DNA from: Copromyces sp. CBS 386.78 | Taxonomy: Eukaryota > Ascomycota > Sordariomycetes > Sordariales > Sordariaceae | NCBI GenBank assembly: GCA_030685235.1 | Contig: MU839153.1 | Span: 1 to 64,000 of the forward strand | Length of the DNA stretch: 64,000 nt | Direction: 5' to 3' | The notes under the pieces: model-generated | Told to the model about the DNA's origin: nothing | What the model saw: the letters and a program-made list of their open reading frames with translations, nothing else | Database searches by the model: none | Part shown: piece by piece, positions 32,393-42,471 of the stretch | Numbering within the stretch: the stretch's first letter is position 1 | Layout: every line of letters starts with the position of its first letter | Made by a program: the position numbers and the translations under genes

Positions 32393-33566
32393 AAGAGGCT
32401 GCCGCATCAGCAAGAGCTGGGCCCAAGGCACAGCAGCGAGGGTGCCAACGAATTTCAACTGAGCAACCACGCTCGTAAAGGTGGTGTGATTGCCAGACAA
32501 TGGTTCGCACTAGCGGGTTGGTGGACCAGCGAAAGAAACTTCCTTCGTCACTGTCCAGGGGAAGAATGCCAAACTCGAGCCGCTCAAGGGCTGTGACAGA
32601 GTCCGTGAAGACTCTGATGTTCATGGCCTCCGGTTGATGTTCGTCTTGTAGCATTATACCTACTTCCAAGGACTGTGAGATTGCAGCCAGCTCAACATGG
32701 CCCACAGAAAGGGTTTTGGTAGCATATTCGAGCACGGTGAAATCAGTCACCTGAGCAAGGCCCTCTTGATTCTCATTCCCTTCTTGTGGCTCGGAGCTAA
32801 AGGCCTGCTGGGGATCATGAATGGTCAGCCTCCCGATGAATCGGGCTGGATCAGCTTGGGAGACGAAGTCGCTTGTGCCGAAGAATGGGTCACGGAAAGC
32901 TACACTATAGCCTCCCTTCTTCCACCCTTCGAAGCTTGTCTGCTTCACAGAGCCATCGCAGAAAATCGAAAGCTGGGGAACTTGGCCAAACTGAAGCGGC
33001 CCATGTGATGCGCTCAAGGCCACTCGACCGGCTATCTCTGGATAGTCTTGGAAGATATCACCTGCGAACGCGCGATCTTCTTGTTGCCACAGAGGGATGC
33101 GAGGGTCGGAGTAGGTAGCATCCGACTCGTCCTCGTTTCTGGCCTGGGAGTGAGGATTGAGCTCGTAAAGAAAGTGGGCGTCGCCCCATCCCCAGCTCAC
33201 CACACCCGTGTTCCCGTCGTCATTTTCCACGTTGTCCCGGTCATCTTCGGCTTGGTCGTGGTCCTCAGGCCTGTCGTCCGTTGTCAGGACTGCCGCGTCG
33301 TCGGACACGGACGATTCGGATACGGATGATTCGCCTTCTTGTGCGAGAGGGGCCCGCTGCTCTGTCGTTGAGTCGGAAGAGGGTCTCGCTGTGGTAATCA
33401 TGTCTTGCTCGGAGTCAGAGCTCGATGCCAAATCCATGGGAGCCTCTCCCCCGCTCTGGGATGGCCCTTCGCTATCGTTTTCCTCTTCAACCCGAGGTCG
33501 CTTCTCGGTATGGCTGTCTGGCGAGGAGGAGGGATGCGTCGTGCGGTGACGTTTTGTTGGTAACAT
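32388..33566 (-). CDS. RNase H-fold protein, 3'-truncated by the inversion (copy C)
   Basis: 392 residues. The N-terminal 150 residues are acidic and Ser-rich with a basic KRPRVEEE patch near residue 22, then the family block DPRIPLWQQEDRAFAGDI. The RNase H-like domain keeps all four acidic positions: Asp204 (SIFCDGS), Glu292 (GHVELAAIS), Asp322 (VFTDSVT) and Asp387 (PALADAA). The frame ends a few codons after the last catalytic Asp, at the repeat that marks the inversion breakpoint, so the charged C-terminal tail seen in copies A and B is absent. It could still fold as a complete domain. Whether the tail was lost by the inversion or was never present depends on how the sequence at 25916 is read. 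Confidence 0.7.
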   Translation of the reverse strand: MLPTKRHRTTHPSSSPDSHTEKRPRVEEENDSEGPSQSGGEAPMDLASSSDSEQDMITTARPSSDSTTEQRAPLAQEGESSVSESSVSDDAAVLTTDDRPEDHDQAEDDRDNVENDDGNTGVVSWGWGDAHFLYELNPHSQARNEDESDATYSDPRIPLWQQEDRAFAGDIFQDYPEIAGRVALSASHGPLQFGQVPQLSIFCDGSVKQTSFEGWKKGGYSVAFRDPFFGTSDFVSQADPARFIGRLTIHDPQQAFSSEPQEGNENQEGLAQVTDFTVLEYATKTLSVGHVELAAISQSLEVGIMLQDEHQPEAMNIRVFTDSVTALERLEFGILPLDSDEGSFFRWSTNPLVRTIVWQSHHLYERGCSVEIRWHPRCCALGPALADAAASS

Positions 33567-34387
33567 TGCAAGTCTACAAAATTGCTGGGAAGAAAACTGT
33601 CAGCACTGGATCTTGGTGAAGGTGAGGGAAAACACATAATTACTTCGTATATAGGTAGGTTGCGTAAGGGCTTTGGTTGAGTGTTGGGTCGTCGGTACGT
33701 GCCAGAAGACATATCCAAGATGATGTGCGGGCGAAGTTGTAAGAAAAGAAGAAACGACTGATTTGCGCTGGGACAAAAGGAATTTGAATCCTATGGTCGA
33801 ATGGACGAAAGGAAAGCGCGACCAGGAAGGGAAAAACAATCTCTACGCGTTGATGGATGATGCGGGGTAAAAAGAAGAAGGAGGGGGAGACTTTGCGGCA
33901 GGAGCGATACCTGCAAGTGAAGGGAACTCAAAAGAGTCAAACCGCCATGTCTAAAGCTCGGGCCAGTAGCTAGGACAAAAAGAAAAGAATTCTCGGGATG
34001 ACCATCACCCCACGGTCGCGACTTGGGATAAATAGTTCTTTGGTCTTTTGACACATGGCATTGTTAGTCCTTCATAACGAGAATGTCCTTGAGCAACATA
34101 CCGACCGCAAAATACTGCTCGAACGTGACCCGGCAGGACTGGACAGCACTGGAAGTAGTAAAGGATTATGCGATAGTGCGATGGCCAATTGAAGCCGGCT
34201 TCAGTGGACTTGCACTAACAGTTGGGTCTGGTATCCACATGCGGAGGTGGACAGTCCAGGATGTGTTAGTGATAGTGCAGCCGCCTAGCTTTAGCAGGCA
34301 CAGCGCTCTTCCGTTAACGCATCGACATAAGGAATTGCCGCTATTGGCAGGTGGATGTTACGTGGCAGTTGTCGCCCACCACTCACC
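33567..34387. other. Upstream region of RNase H-like copy C
   Basis: No gene recognised on either strand. Confidence 0.5.
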
Positions 34388-34433
34388 AGGCTCTGCGGCA
34401 GATCTGCTCTTGGTGCTGTACTGCCCGTGTATA
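34388..34433 (+). repeat. 46-bp dispersed repeat, second copy
   Basis: Matches 27358-27403 without visible differences; begins AGGCTCTGCGGCAGATCTGC. Both copies lie near a tRNA-like gene. Confidence 0.85.
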
Positions 34434-34946
34434 CCTCTAGGTACTCTTGCGGAGCTGGTGCTCTTAACGAATGGGAAACTTGGCTGAAATTTCGAAGGAA
34501 AAGTGCTGCAATGACAACTTTTCCATTTCTCAGTCCTGTAATCTTGAACATGAAGGTGAATAATAAGGCGAACGAGGTGAATTGAGTGTCCTATGCAAAA
34601 TATCAATATTGTCCATTTAGAAGTCGTGCTCTACAAGAGGCGACCTGCGTGAGGAGGCTCCGACGGAAATAAATATGTAAATTGGAGGGGATAGTAAGCA
34701 TGTACTAGTGAAAGGGCGGAGCTATGAGGAAGCTCCTCGAAAAATTGGAAGCAATCGTGTAGTCATAACTCAAAACACTTGAATCATAAAGCGATGAGAG
34801 AATTTATTAATTGAACATATACAACCATTAGATACATCACCTAGTTATAAATCAATGCGTTAACTAACAATTCTGCAAAAGACACCCTTCCTTCGTATTG
34901 AGCAGATGAATTGACCCATCCACGTTGGGAAGGGAAAAAAAAGAAG

Positions 34947-35052
34947 TGGCACGTACCGGATTCGAACCAGTAGCTTCTATGCTGCGAGCGTGATATACCG
35001 CAGTACAACAAGCGGACAGGTTAAGTCGTGTTGACCGTTACACCAACGAACC
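34947..35052 (-). tRNA. tRNA-like Pol III gene C, identity not assignable
   Basis: 106 nt on the minus strand, a close relative of gene B. Acceptor GGTTCGT/ACGTGCC pairs at six of seven positions, one a wobble. The D-arm is identical to gene B, and the T-arm ACTGG-TTCGAAT-CCGGT has one wobble. A T-run follows. The central region shares with gene B the core CTTGTTGT-N-CTGCGGTAT and the end AGCATAGAAGCT, with scattered substitutions. CTTATAT at 35078-35084 stands 26-32 nt upstream, like gene B. No reliable anticodon can be read. Confidence 0.55.
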
Positions 35053-35245
35053 ACGGGAAGGTAAGCGAGGAACCTGACTTATATACCCTAGAGCAGGTTA
35101 GAGTTGGGATGATGGGATTGACGAGGGGAAGGCAGGTGCGGCAGGCATTGATAGCGGAGGTACCCGCAGGACGCGCACATGCCGAAAAGTGGCTGGCTTT
35201 TTTCTCCAGGAGACCAGGCAGGTATACTGCACGCAGAAATGTCAA
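35053..35245 (-). repeat. Dispersed repeat flanking tRNA-like gene C
   Basis: Similar to 27233-27350 with several insertions and substitutions, so the whole unit of Pol III gene plus 5' flank appears duplicated. Confidence 0.65.
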
Positions 35246-36365
35246 GGACCGCTGAAGCCGAAGTTAAGATTTTAATTCGCAATAACGCCCAGGACAAATG
35301 GTTCTTTACCTAACGTAGAGCCCAGTGAGCTCCTTACAAGTAATCAAAGGCACCGGACACATATTAAATCTCCCGAGGCGCATATATATAGGGCGTGTCG
35401 ATGTTTGTCAATGGCAACGGTGCGGGACAAGCGAAGGGGTTATGTAATTGACAAAATAAGGAACAGAGTACGACAACGCGATAATATAATTGGTCATCTT
35501 TGCTTAGTCACCTTTGCCCGCTCGTCACGTGCTAGGCTCCGTTTCTAACGTCATCCCATCTTACGTCTTCTCTTCCTCTTTCAACATTCTCAACACGACA
35601 ACATCCAAGATGCGCATTATGACCCGTCACGAGACGCATTTCCATCGCGGAACAATGGCTGCAACTCTTAAGCAACGCCGCGCTCCCTTCTCCCACTATC
35701 TTCCTCGTCTTCCTTGAATCGCGATCGGAGTCCGGAGATGCACCAACGCCCGACGGATGCCCCTCCTCGCTTCATTCAACGACTGGACCCAACAATCAAT
35801 AACCTCACACCCACATCTTGAGCCATTGGAATAGTCAAGCTGCATGCCCTCAAGCCTGTGGCAAAAGATAACAACGTGAACGATTCCCGAATCAAGTCTT
35901 CCATCATGGATACCTCCATGAGCCGGCCGTGAAGCCACAGTCTTGCCTATTGGTCCCCCCAAATCTTGACTTCGTTCCCATTCGATGCTGGCCAACAGCT
36001 AGCGCCATCTTTGGCATCTAGAACACGGGCTGGCTCAAGCCACACGCAGAGCCTGCTCCTTCACACCCATCTCGTCGCAGTCGAGCCTGAAATCCCAGTT
36101 GTGAAGGCGATTCCGAAGTCAAGCAGATGGAGGGGCACACATCCGTCCTGTCGGTCTTCTCGGGATGGCCAGACTTCTCGTCGAGGGACATGGGGGCCGA
36201 TCATTACAACAGCACCGATTTGCAGTATACATCTTCTGAGCGCTTTACTCTCCCCGGCACACTCTGGTTGTCTCTGCTCGTCCAAAACAACCGTACTTGA
36301 GCTTATTCTTCTCACTTTTTCTGTTCACTTTTACCGGGACATTTGCGACGAGAAACGACACAAAG
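35246..36365. other. Intergenic region
   Basis: Upstream of the first Cys-rich surface-protein gene. No coding sequence recognised. Confidence 0.5.
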
Positions 36366-37369
36366 ATGGCCTCCAACCGGCTTGTTACCAGGTCAACCTT
36401 CCAATGGGCCCTATTGTTCTGCCTGGGCATCATCGGCTTCGCTATGAGCCAAACCACTGAGCTACCAGACTCGGTAGTCGGAATCTATCTTGGTCCTGAT
36501 GGCGACAGTATGTCCAGGCTCTCCTCACCTGCATCCAAGTCTATCTCACTGATCCCATGTTTTCCAGCCTCTCTTTCATATTGTTCACCTGGACAGACCT
36601 TCACCTCCGAAGGTAGTTTCGCCTATTGCTGCGCATCCACGGAACCATCATGCGACTATGTAACGCGCTGTGTTGGCACTTCGGCGGATGCATGGAAAGG
36701 CATCGGTACATGGCTCTGGTGAGTGCATGAGCTCATGTTCAAATCAAACTAGTGCACGCGGCTAACACAGGCGGCTCGTCGCTTTATAGTCCCATTGATT
36801 TTACTTGCGCGGTTATGACAATAATGGACAAATTTCCCTCGGCCACCGACAGCTGGGTGCGGCATTGGTGCGCCAACTCTGATGTAGAGGCTCACACGGT
36901 ATACCGTGAGATAGCCGCCACTACAACCTCGTCGACGACCCATCGCTCGCAGACCTCCCAGACAGCCGATCCTGCATCGTCGAATTGGTTATCAGAGGCA
37001 TCAAACACTTTATACGACGACTACACCCCTATGGACAGTGGGGAATCTCCGTCGAAAGCGTGGATTGCTGGCGCCGTCGCCGGCCCTGTGGTCGCCTTGG
37101 TCGCTCTCGGCGCGTTTGCCTTTTGGTATCGGAGAAGAAAGCAACAGACAGCGACAACAGGAGGAAAATACTCACCGCATGTGGACCAAGATGATGGCTA
37201 CAACCAGCCATATTGCGTCGCGGATCCACCAGAATACAAAGACGCTGGAAGTGGGAAGTGGAAGCCAACATCGACGCCTTCCAGCTGGCAGGGCAGAACA
37301 TATCTACCTGTCTCTGAGCTAGAATCTGTGGACACGCGATATAAGGCTCCTATACTGGAGGCCCCATGA
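36366..37369 (+). CDS. Cys-rich single-pass surface protein, paralogue S1
   Basis: Three exons, 36366-36507, 36568-36718 and 36790-37369, giving 290 residues. A hydrophobic N-terminal segment (WALLFCLGIIGFAMSQ) acts as signal peptide, followed by the motif VVGIYLGPDGDS. Exon 2 encodes a compact Cys domain (YCSPGQTF, AYCCAST, SCDYVTRC). Exon 3 begins at a Cys codon split by the intron and carries TCAVMTIMDKFPSATDSW and VYREI, then a Ser/Thr-rich stalk. A transmembrane helix, WIAGAVAGPVVALVALGAFAFW, is followed by a basic RRRKQQ and a tail of about 80 residues. The architecture resembles fungal cell-surface sensors (signal, Cys domain, Ser/Thr stalk, one helix), but the Cys domain is not WSC. 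Function unknown. Two paralogues (38040 and 53168) share both intron positions and phases. Confidence 0.8.
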
Positions 37370-37746
37370 AAACCGAAGATAGGTAGGTACGCCGGCGAGG
37401 ACCGCTGGGGGTGGTGCTGCAGTTTGGAGGCTGTCTGGGTGATACACGGGTGGGAACATGAATGGTGCATGATTCTGCCTAGTAGGTAACATGTACGGAA
37501 AGGCTCCCCCATTGTCCTCATTCCCCACCTCATTTGGTATACATCTTAAGCCACTATGCAGCCTGTCAGTGCCCATCTGTCATACATGATACGATAACAC
37601 AACATGAAGCTACAAGATACCGTCCTAAAGCTACCACCCGTCATTGGTCCCGTAACACGTTCCAGCAAGCCACGCGAGTCCAGTGGAGGTCAACCTCTCA
37701 AGCAGGCTGGGAGACCGGTGACTGGACGCCACAATCGGTCCACATG

Positions 37747-37816
37747 GTTCTAGCCCTCCGCCATTCCACCTGAATGTATTATTCGACAGTCAGGTGGAAG
37801 TCAGAAGGGCTAGAAC
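37747..37816. repeat. 70-bp near-perfect hairpin
   Basis: The arms begin GTTCTAGCCCT and end TTCCACCTGA in inverted orientation, with a few mismatches in the middle of each arm and a loop of about 16 nt. It lies between S1 and S2. It may be a tiny foldback element or a structured 3' feature; no target duplication seen. Confidence 0.75.
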
Positions 37817-38039
37817 ATCGAAGCTCTAGTTCAGGAAGACTACTTCTGTTATTTCTTGCATAAGGTACTTGTATGGCTTCGCTTTGTCATTGTAGCCTGC
37901 TTGCCGCTGATATTTATGTGATTTCGACCCCCTGCCCTTTATCTTCTACCATCATTGCCCCTTTGTCTTTAAAGACTCCATCAAACAACCTCATTTCATA
38001 CCGGATTCTTTTTTTTTTTTTTTTTTTTAAGCGCCGAAA

Positions 38040-39208
38040 ATGACTGGCAATAAGCTTCAAGCAGCACCTCCATTCAGCACCTTCGCCATCAACGCAAGCG
38101 TCCGACATGCCCTTCGCTGGTCTTGCATTTCGATGATCGGCGTTGTAGCCGCTCAGACAGCCATCCCAAACACAGTAAGGGGGATATACGTTCAGCCCGA
38201 CGGTCACAGTAAGTCATGACACCAACTCGTTTCCTTCTTTCCCTCTACCTCTAGTGTGCTACGACTCACACAAGTGTCCTCGTTCTCAAGCATCCTCGGT
38301 CCTCTGCCCCGATGGCGAAACATTCAGCATGTCGGGCCCTATTGGCGCTTGCTGTCCAACCTGGACGACTTGCAACTATGCGACGACTTGTGTGATGGTT
38401 ACACGTTCGTTAAGATACGGGGGTACGAATACTTGGTATGTTGAAGCTTCAAGTTCCTTCCTGACATCTACCCTGGCGACATAGGGCCCGAGTTGGTGCG
38501 CTCTCCGTCTCCGGTCAAATCATGGAAGTTGTAAGAATTCCATTGCTGACGCTCAAACCCGTACCTTACCTTACCCACAGTCCATCCGAATTCCCCTCCT
38601 GCGTCACCATGACCGTCTACGACAAATTCCCCACCGCAACCAAGAGCTGGCTAGACTTCGAGTGCGGAACCGATGACTTCTCTGCCCGCTCCGTCTACCG
38701 CGAGATATCCCCCTTGACGATACCCCCGTCTACAGGAACCGGCCTAGGAGTAGGGACTCCCACCGCGGCGACCAGCACCCAACAAGCACTGCCTACCCAA
38801 ACAGTCACTGTACTCCCATCATCATCCTCCTCAGCCTCCGACCAAACCGAATCCACCAGCAAAGGACCTTCCTCTCAGGCTTGGATAGCCGGTGCCGTCG
38901 TCGGCCCTGTCGTTGCCCTCCTCGCGCTCAGTGCATTGGCTTTCTTCTGGCTGAGAGGGAGAAAGGGAAGAAGACAGGAACAAGCCGGGATGGTTATAGC
39001 GGAGGACATGAAGGGCACTGGGGGAGGGATGATGGGTAGTAATGGTGGCTACGACTACGCTCACACCACAACTACTCCCACGAATCTCCTTCGTCCGGAG
39101 ATTCAGATGGCCAATGCACCGCAGTCGTGGCAGACGGGTGTTGGGTCGCCGACGCCGATGTCGATACCGGAGTTGGAGACGTATCAGAGGCCTGTGGAGG
39201 TTGCTTGA
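38040..39208 (+). CDS. Cys-rich single-pass surface protein, paralogue S2
   Basis: Three exons, 38040-38208, 38291-38435 and 38581-39208, giving 313 residues. The introns interrupt the same codons in the same phases as in S1 and S3 (phase 1 after PDGHS, phase 2 inside a Cys codon). Signal segment SCISMIGVVAAQ, then RGIYVQPDGHS. The Cys domain has VLCPDGETF, GACCPTW and TCNYATTC. Exon 3 has SCVTMTVYDKFPTATKSW and VYREI, a Ser/Thr-rich stalk, the helix AWIAGAVVGPVVALLALSAL and a basic RGRKGRRQ. The second intron (145 nt) is longer than its counterparts. The arrangement in tandem with S1 indicates a local duplication. Function unknown. Confidence 0.8.
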
Positions 39209-40434
39209 TTGGGATGTGACATGGACTTGACTAGGTAGGTAGGTAAACTACCTAATTGATCTAACATAGGTATCGTCTTCTGCAGGAGAAGCTTCAAAGT
39301 TGGGACTTGGGTGTCCTTCCATTTCTGTTCTAACCTTTTCCCTGCCACTTATTATGCAGGGTACCTTACTTTCTGTGTCACAGGCAGAAGGTGTAATCTG
39401 ATAAAAAAAGGGAGTTCTCTCAATTCAAGACGCATGTCGATAGGTGCTACAAGCTTAAAGCCGTCTTACCGGCTACCGTAAGGTACCCAATGAATTTCGC
39501 AAGATCGGGTTCCTGAAGCACTGGTAATCAATACGAATATGATGGGGCGGAACCTGCAAATCCCCGCTGGTTGCCGACATATCTTGAGGAAGTTGTGTTT
39601 CGCTATCCTGATTGGCCCTGTCCTTGCTAGCAATATATCACACACATCAGGGATACCTAATTTGATCCTTCGGCGAGCCGTGGCTGTGCCATTCATGCAA
39701 TCCTCCGCTGCGTGTAACGCTAATCCTAGTCCAACTCATTTTTCAACAGCTGACACCTCGATAACCCACGGGTACCCCAAGAATCTAGGTACCCATCCGT
39801 CATTCCTATAGCTTAAGGTATGGTTGGTAAAAGGGACCATACCTGTATCCTACCCGATGTTGAAAGAGTCTTGAAGAGAACTGATAAATGCTTGTGTTAC
39901 GTCGAGAACCCCGGTTTCTACCGAAACTCCACTGAACGGAGGTCAGTTGTTCCCTCCTTAATACCAATGAGGACTGTTGACCATTTCCTGGGGCCTGCCC
40001 TCTTGGCCTGCTCCGTTATCAGAAGAACCACGCTAACGGCCAAGCCAACACTCACTTGAAGAGAAGTGGAATCATTGTCCATCAAGTCCAGCGGAATGAT
40101 ACAAAAGGCGTGTCATGGTTGATATGTCACGGAAACATCTTGTCCTTCACTCCATCTCAGGGGCATGCACTTACAAACAGGTAGTGACTGGAAATGAGGA
40201 GGGACTAGTGTATGGCATATATCCGTTCGAAAATATGCTTTGAGCCTAATTGCATCATGGTTTGCCCTCTGAAACTAACCCACAGATGAGGTGTCACGGA
40301 ACGAGATCTTCAACGCCTTGTACGACGTTACACTACGTGTAATGTGCACAGGAACAGGTACCTATAAGGAAGTGTCACGGTAGGGCAGCTTTATCTGTGC
40401 CACGAGAGCTATGTTGCACCGCACCGCTAAATAC
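39209..40434. other. Intergenic region up to the giant TIR element
   Basis: No gene recognised. Short GGTAGGTAGGTA repeats follow S2. The region ends at the TAA target duplication (40435-40437). Confidence 0.5.
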
Positions 40435-40437
40435 TAA

Positions 40438-40459
40438 AGTTGTGTTCGGTGACCCAGTA
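40438..40459 (+). repeat. Left terminal inverted repeat of the 12.2-kb element
   Basis: 22 bp, identical to the reverse complement of 52639-52660, preceded by TAA. Confidence 0.9.
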
Positions 40460-41078
40460 TGCCAGTAACAGTAAGGAAGTTTATATGGCAGTAAGCAACA
40501 GCATACTGCCGTGATTTTTGCGTTCGGCTGTTTTCTAGTAAAAATCTGCAAGTCGCTGCACTTCCCCCAACTCCCCCAAGGGCCTGCATTTGACCAATCA
40601 GAAGGCTAGAAATCGTTGGAGATCTTACTGCTTTCTTCGCTTTTATACTGCGTCAAACCCCATGTTTATACCAGTATGAAAGCACTGTATTACTGTTGCA
40701 TTACTGTATAGCGATTTCGCTGCAGGCTATTAATAGTACTGTAGCGGTAGTATGAGGAAGCTTACAAGGCTTGAGGGAGGGCCTCAAGGCTTGGCTCAAA
40801 TGTTAGGCAAGATAATTAGTTAAGTATTAAGATTTTGACAAGCCTTATTATTATAACTATCTTTGTAGTCTGAGGAAGGACTTTGATTGGTCCAAATCCT
40901 ATTATCCGGTTTCTATTGGGAAACGCGTTGAAGTATACGCTGAAGTATACGTTGGAACCGCTATATAGGCTCGGGTCTACGCTCACCCAGGTATACGGAC
41001 TATATATGCGGATAGGAGGCGGCTAATTACGCTTATAGCTATATGTATTGGATTTTATCTGGTAATTTACATTCCGTC

Positions 41079-41310
41079 CTAACCCCGAATCCCGAAGCCC
41101 GCCCCGCACCCCAATCCCGGGACTCCAATCCGCGACCCCAATCTGCGACCCCAATCCGCGACCCTAATTCGGGACCCCAATTCGCGACCCTAATCCGCGA
41201 CCCCAATCCGCGACCCTAATCCGGGACCCTAATCCGCGACCCTAATTCGGGACTCCAATTCGGGACTCCAATCCCGTAACCCTAATCCTAATCCGCGACC
41301 CTAACTTATA
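41079..41310 (+). repeat. 13-bp subterminal minisatellite with telomere-like CCCTAA
   Basis: About 17 imperfect units of the type CCGCGACCCTAAT. Some units read CCCCAAT and others CCCTAAT, which is exactly the CpA-to-TpA change of RIP, so the telomere-like hexamer is probably produced by mutation. Confidence 0.85.
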
Positions 41311-42471
41311 TACGGACTACGTTAGCGGTTGCGCTTTTAAACCGCGCCCCTATTTTAGTACCGCGGCTGCGGTTGCGCTTCTACTATATACTCACCGCTT
41401 ACCGTTTACTAAATACTTATACCGACGTATAGTTATATAGTTATATACGGATTAAATACTTACCCTACTACCTACTACCCGCTACCCTCTCGCACAATTA
41501 TATTTATTAATATACAATTGAAATTATTACTATATAGCGTTTACTATATAGTATAATCGTATATATACGTATATACTACCAATTTCGAACGCTATAAATT
41601 AATTATTATTATAGGTAAAGAAAGTTGAAATAATGAAATAGAGAAAAGAGATAAAGAGATAATTGAGATAGAGATAGAAATAGAGAGAAAGAGAAATAAT
41701 ACGGAAAAAGGCCTTTATTCAATTATTTGCTATAAGATTTTGCGATAGTATTATATTCTATTTAATTCCTATTACTTACTTATATTAGTGTACCGATGTT
41801 AATAAAGTTAATAATATTGTATATAAGTAGAATAGATTATTAACTCTTTTAAGTTATATTAGTAATTGCTTATAATCGGTTGTTGGTCCGGGGGGGTTGG
41901 TTCGCGAAGATTGAATTGAATTGGTATTGTATAGCAAATACGGCGTTGTATATCGGGCCGGGAATTTAGTCCGAAGATAATAAGATGGCGACCGTAAGAT
42001 AGGATGAGAGTGTTTGCTTCCTATTATTATATGTCGTTAGTATTTATTAATTGATTCTTCTATTGGGGACTTACGATAATAGTAAGATTGTTAACAAGTT
42101 TGGTACGGATACGGTAGTATTGTTAATTATTAATTTAATCAGTAGGCTTATTAATATACTTACGCTATGGTGTGAATTCTTTCTCGTTGTTATTGCTTCG
42201 ACGTTGTCGAACGTACGTTAGCTTGGTTGAACCGAGGTAGTATTATAGTATAGGTTGGACTTACGTACTATTACTATGGCCGTAACTTTGTCGCTATGAA
42301 TATTGAAATTAATATCGTTGTCGACCGCTATACAGCCGGTATACGCATCCGGCACACGTATAAAGGTTAGTATAATGTATTATCAACTTATTAGATAGAA
42401 CTTACGGGCGGAAACCTATACAATACAACTTTCTTACGAATATTTATTACCAGTACGGTACTATATATGAC

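Noticed and set aside
31244..32500. A 418-codon minus-strand gene
   Set aside because: Its first 36 codons are copy C sequence read out of frame; the true content is the 3' half of copy A from 32392 onward.
41079..41310. Interstitial telomere
   Set aside because: The unit is 13 bp, not 6, and the CCCTAA part varies with CCCCAA in the way RIP would cause; no tandem hexamers are present.
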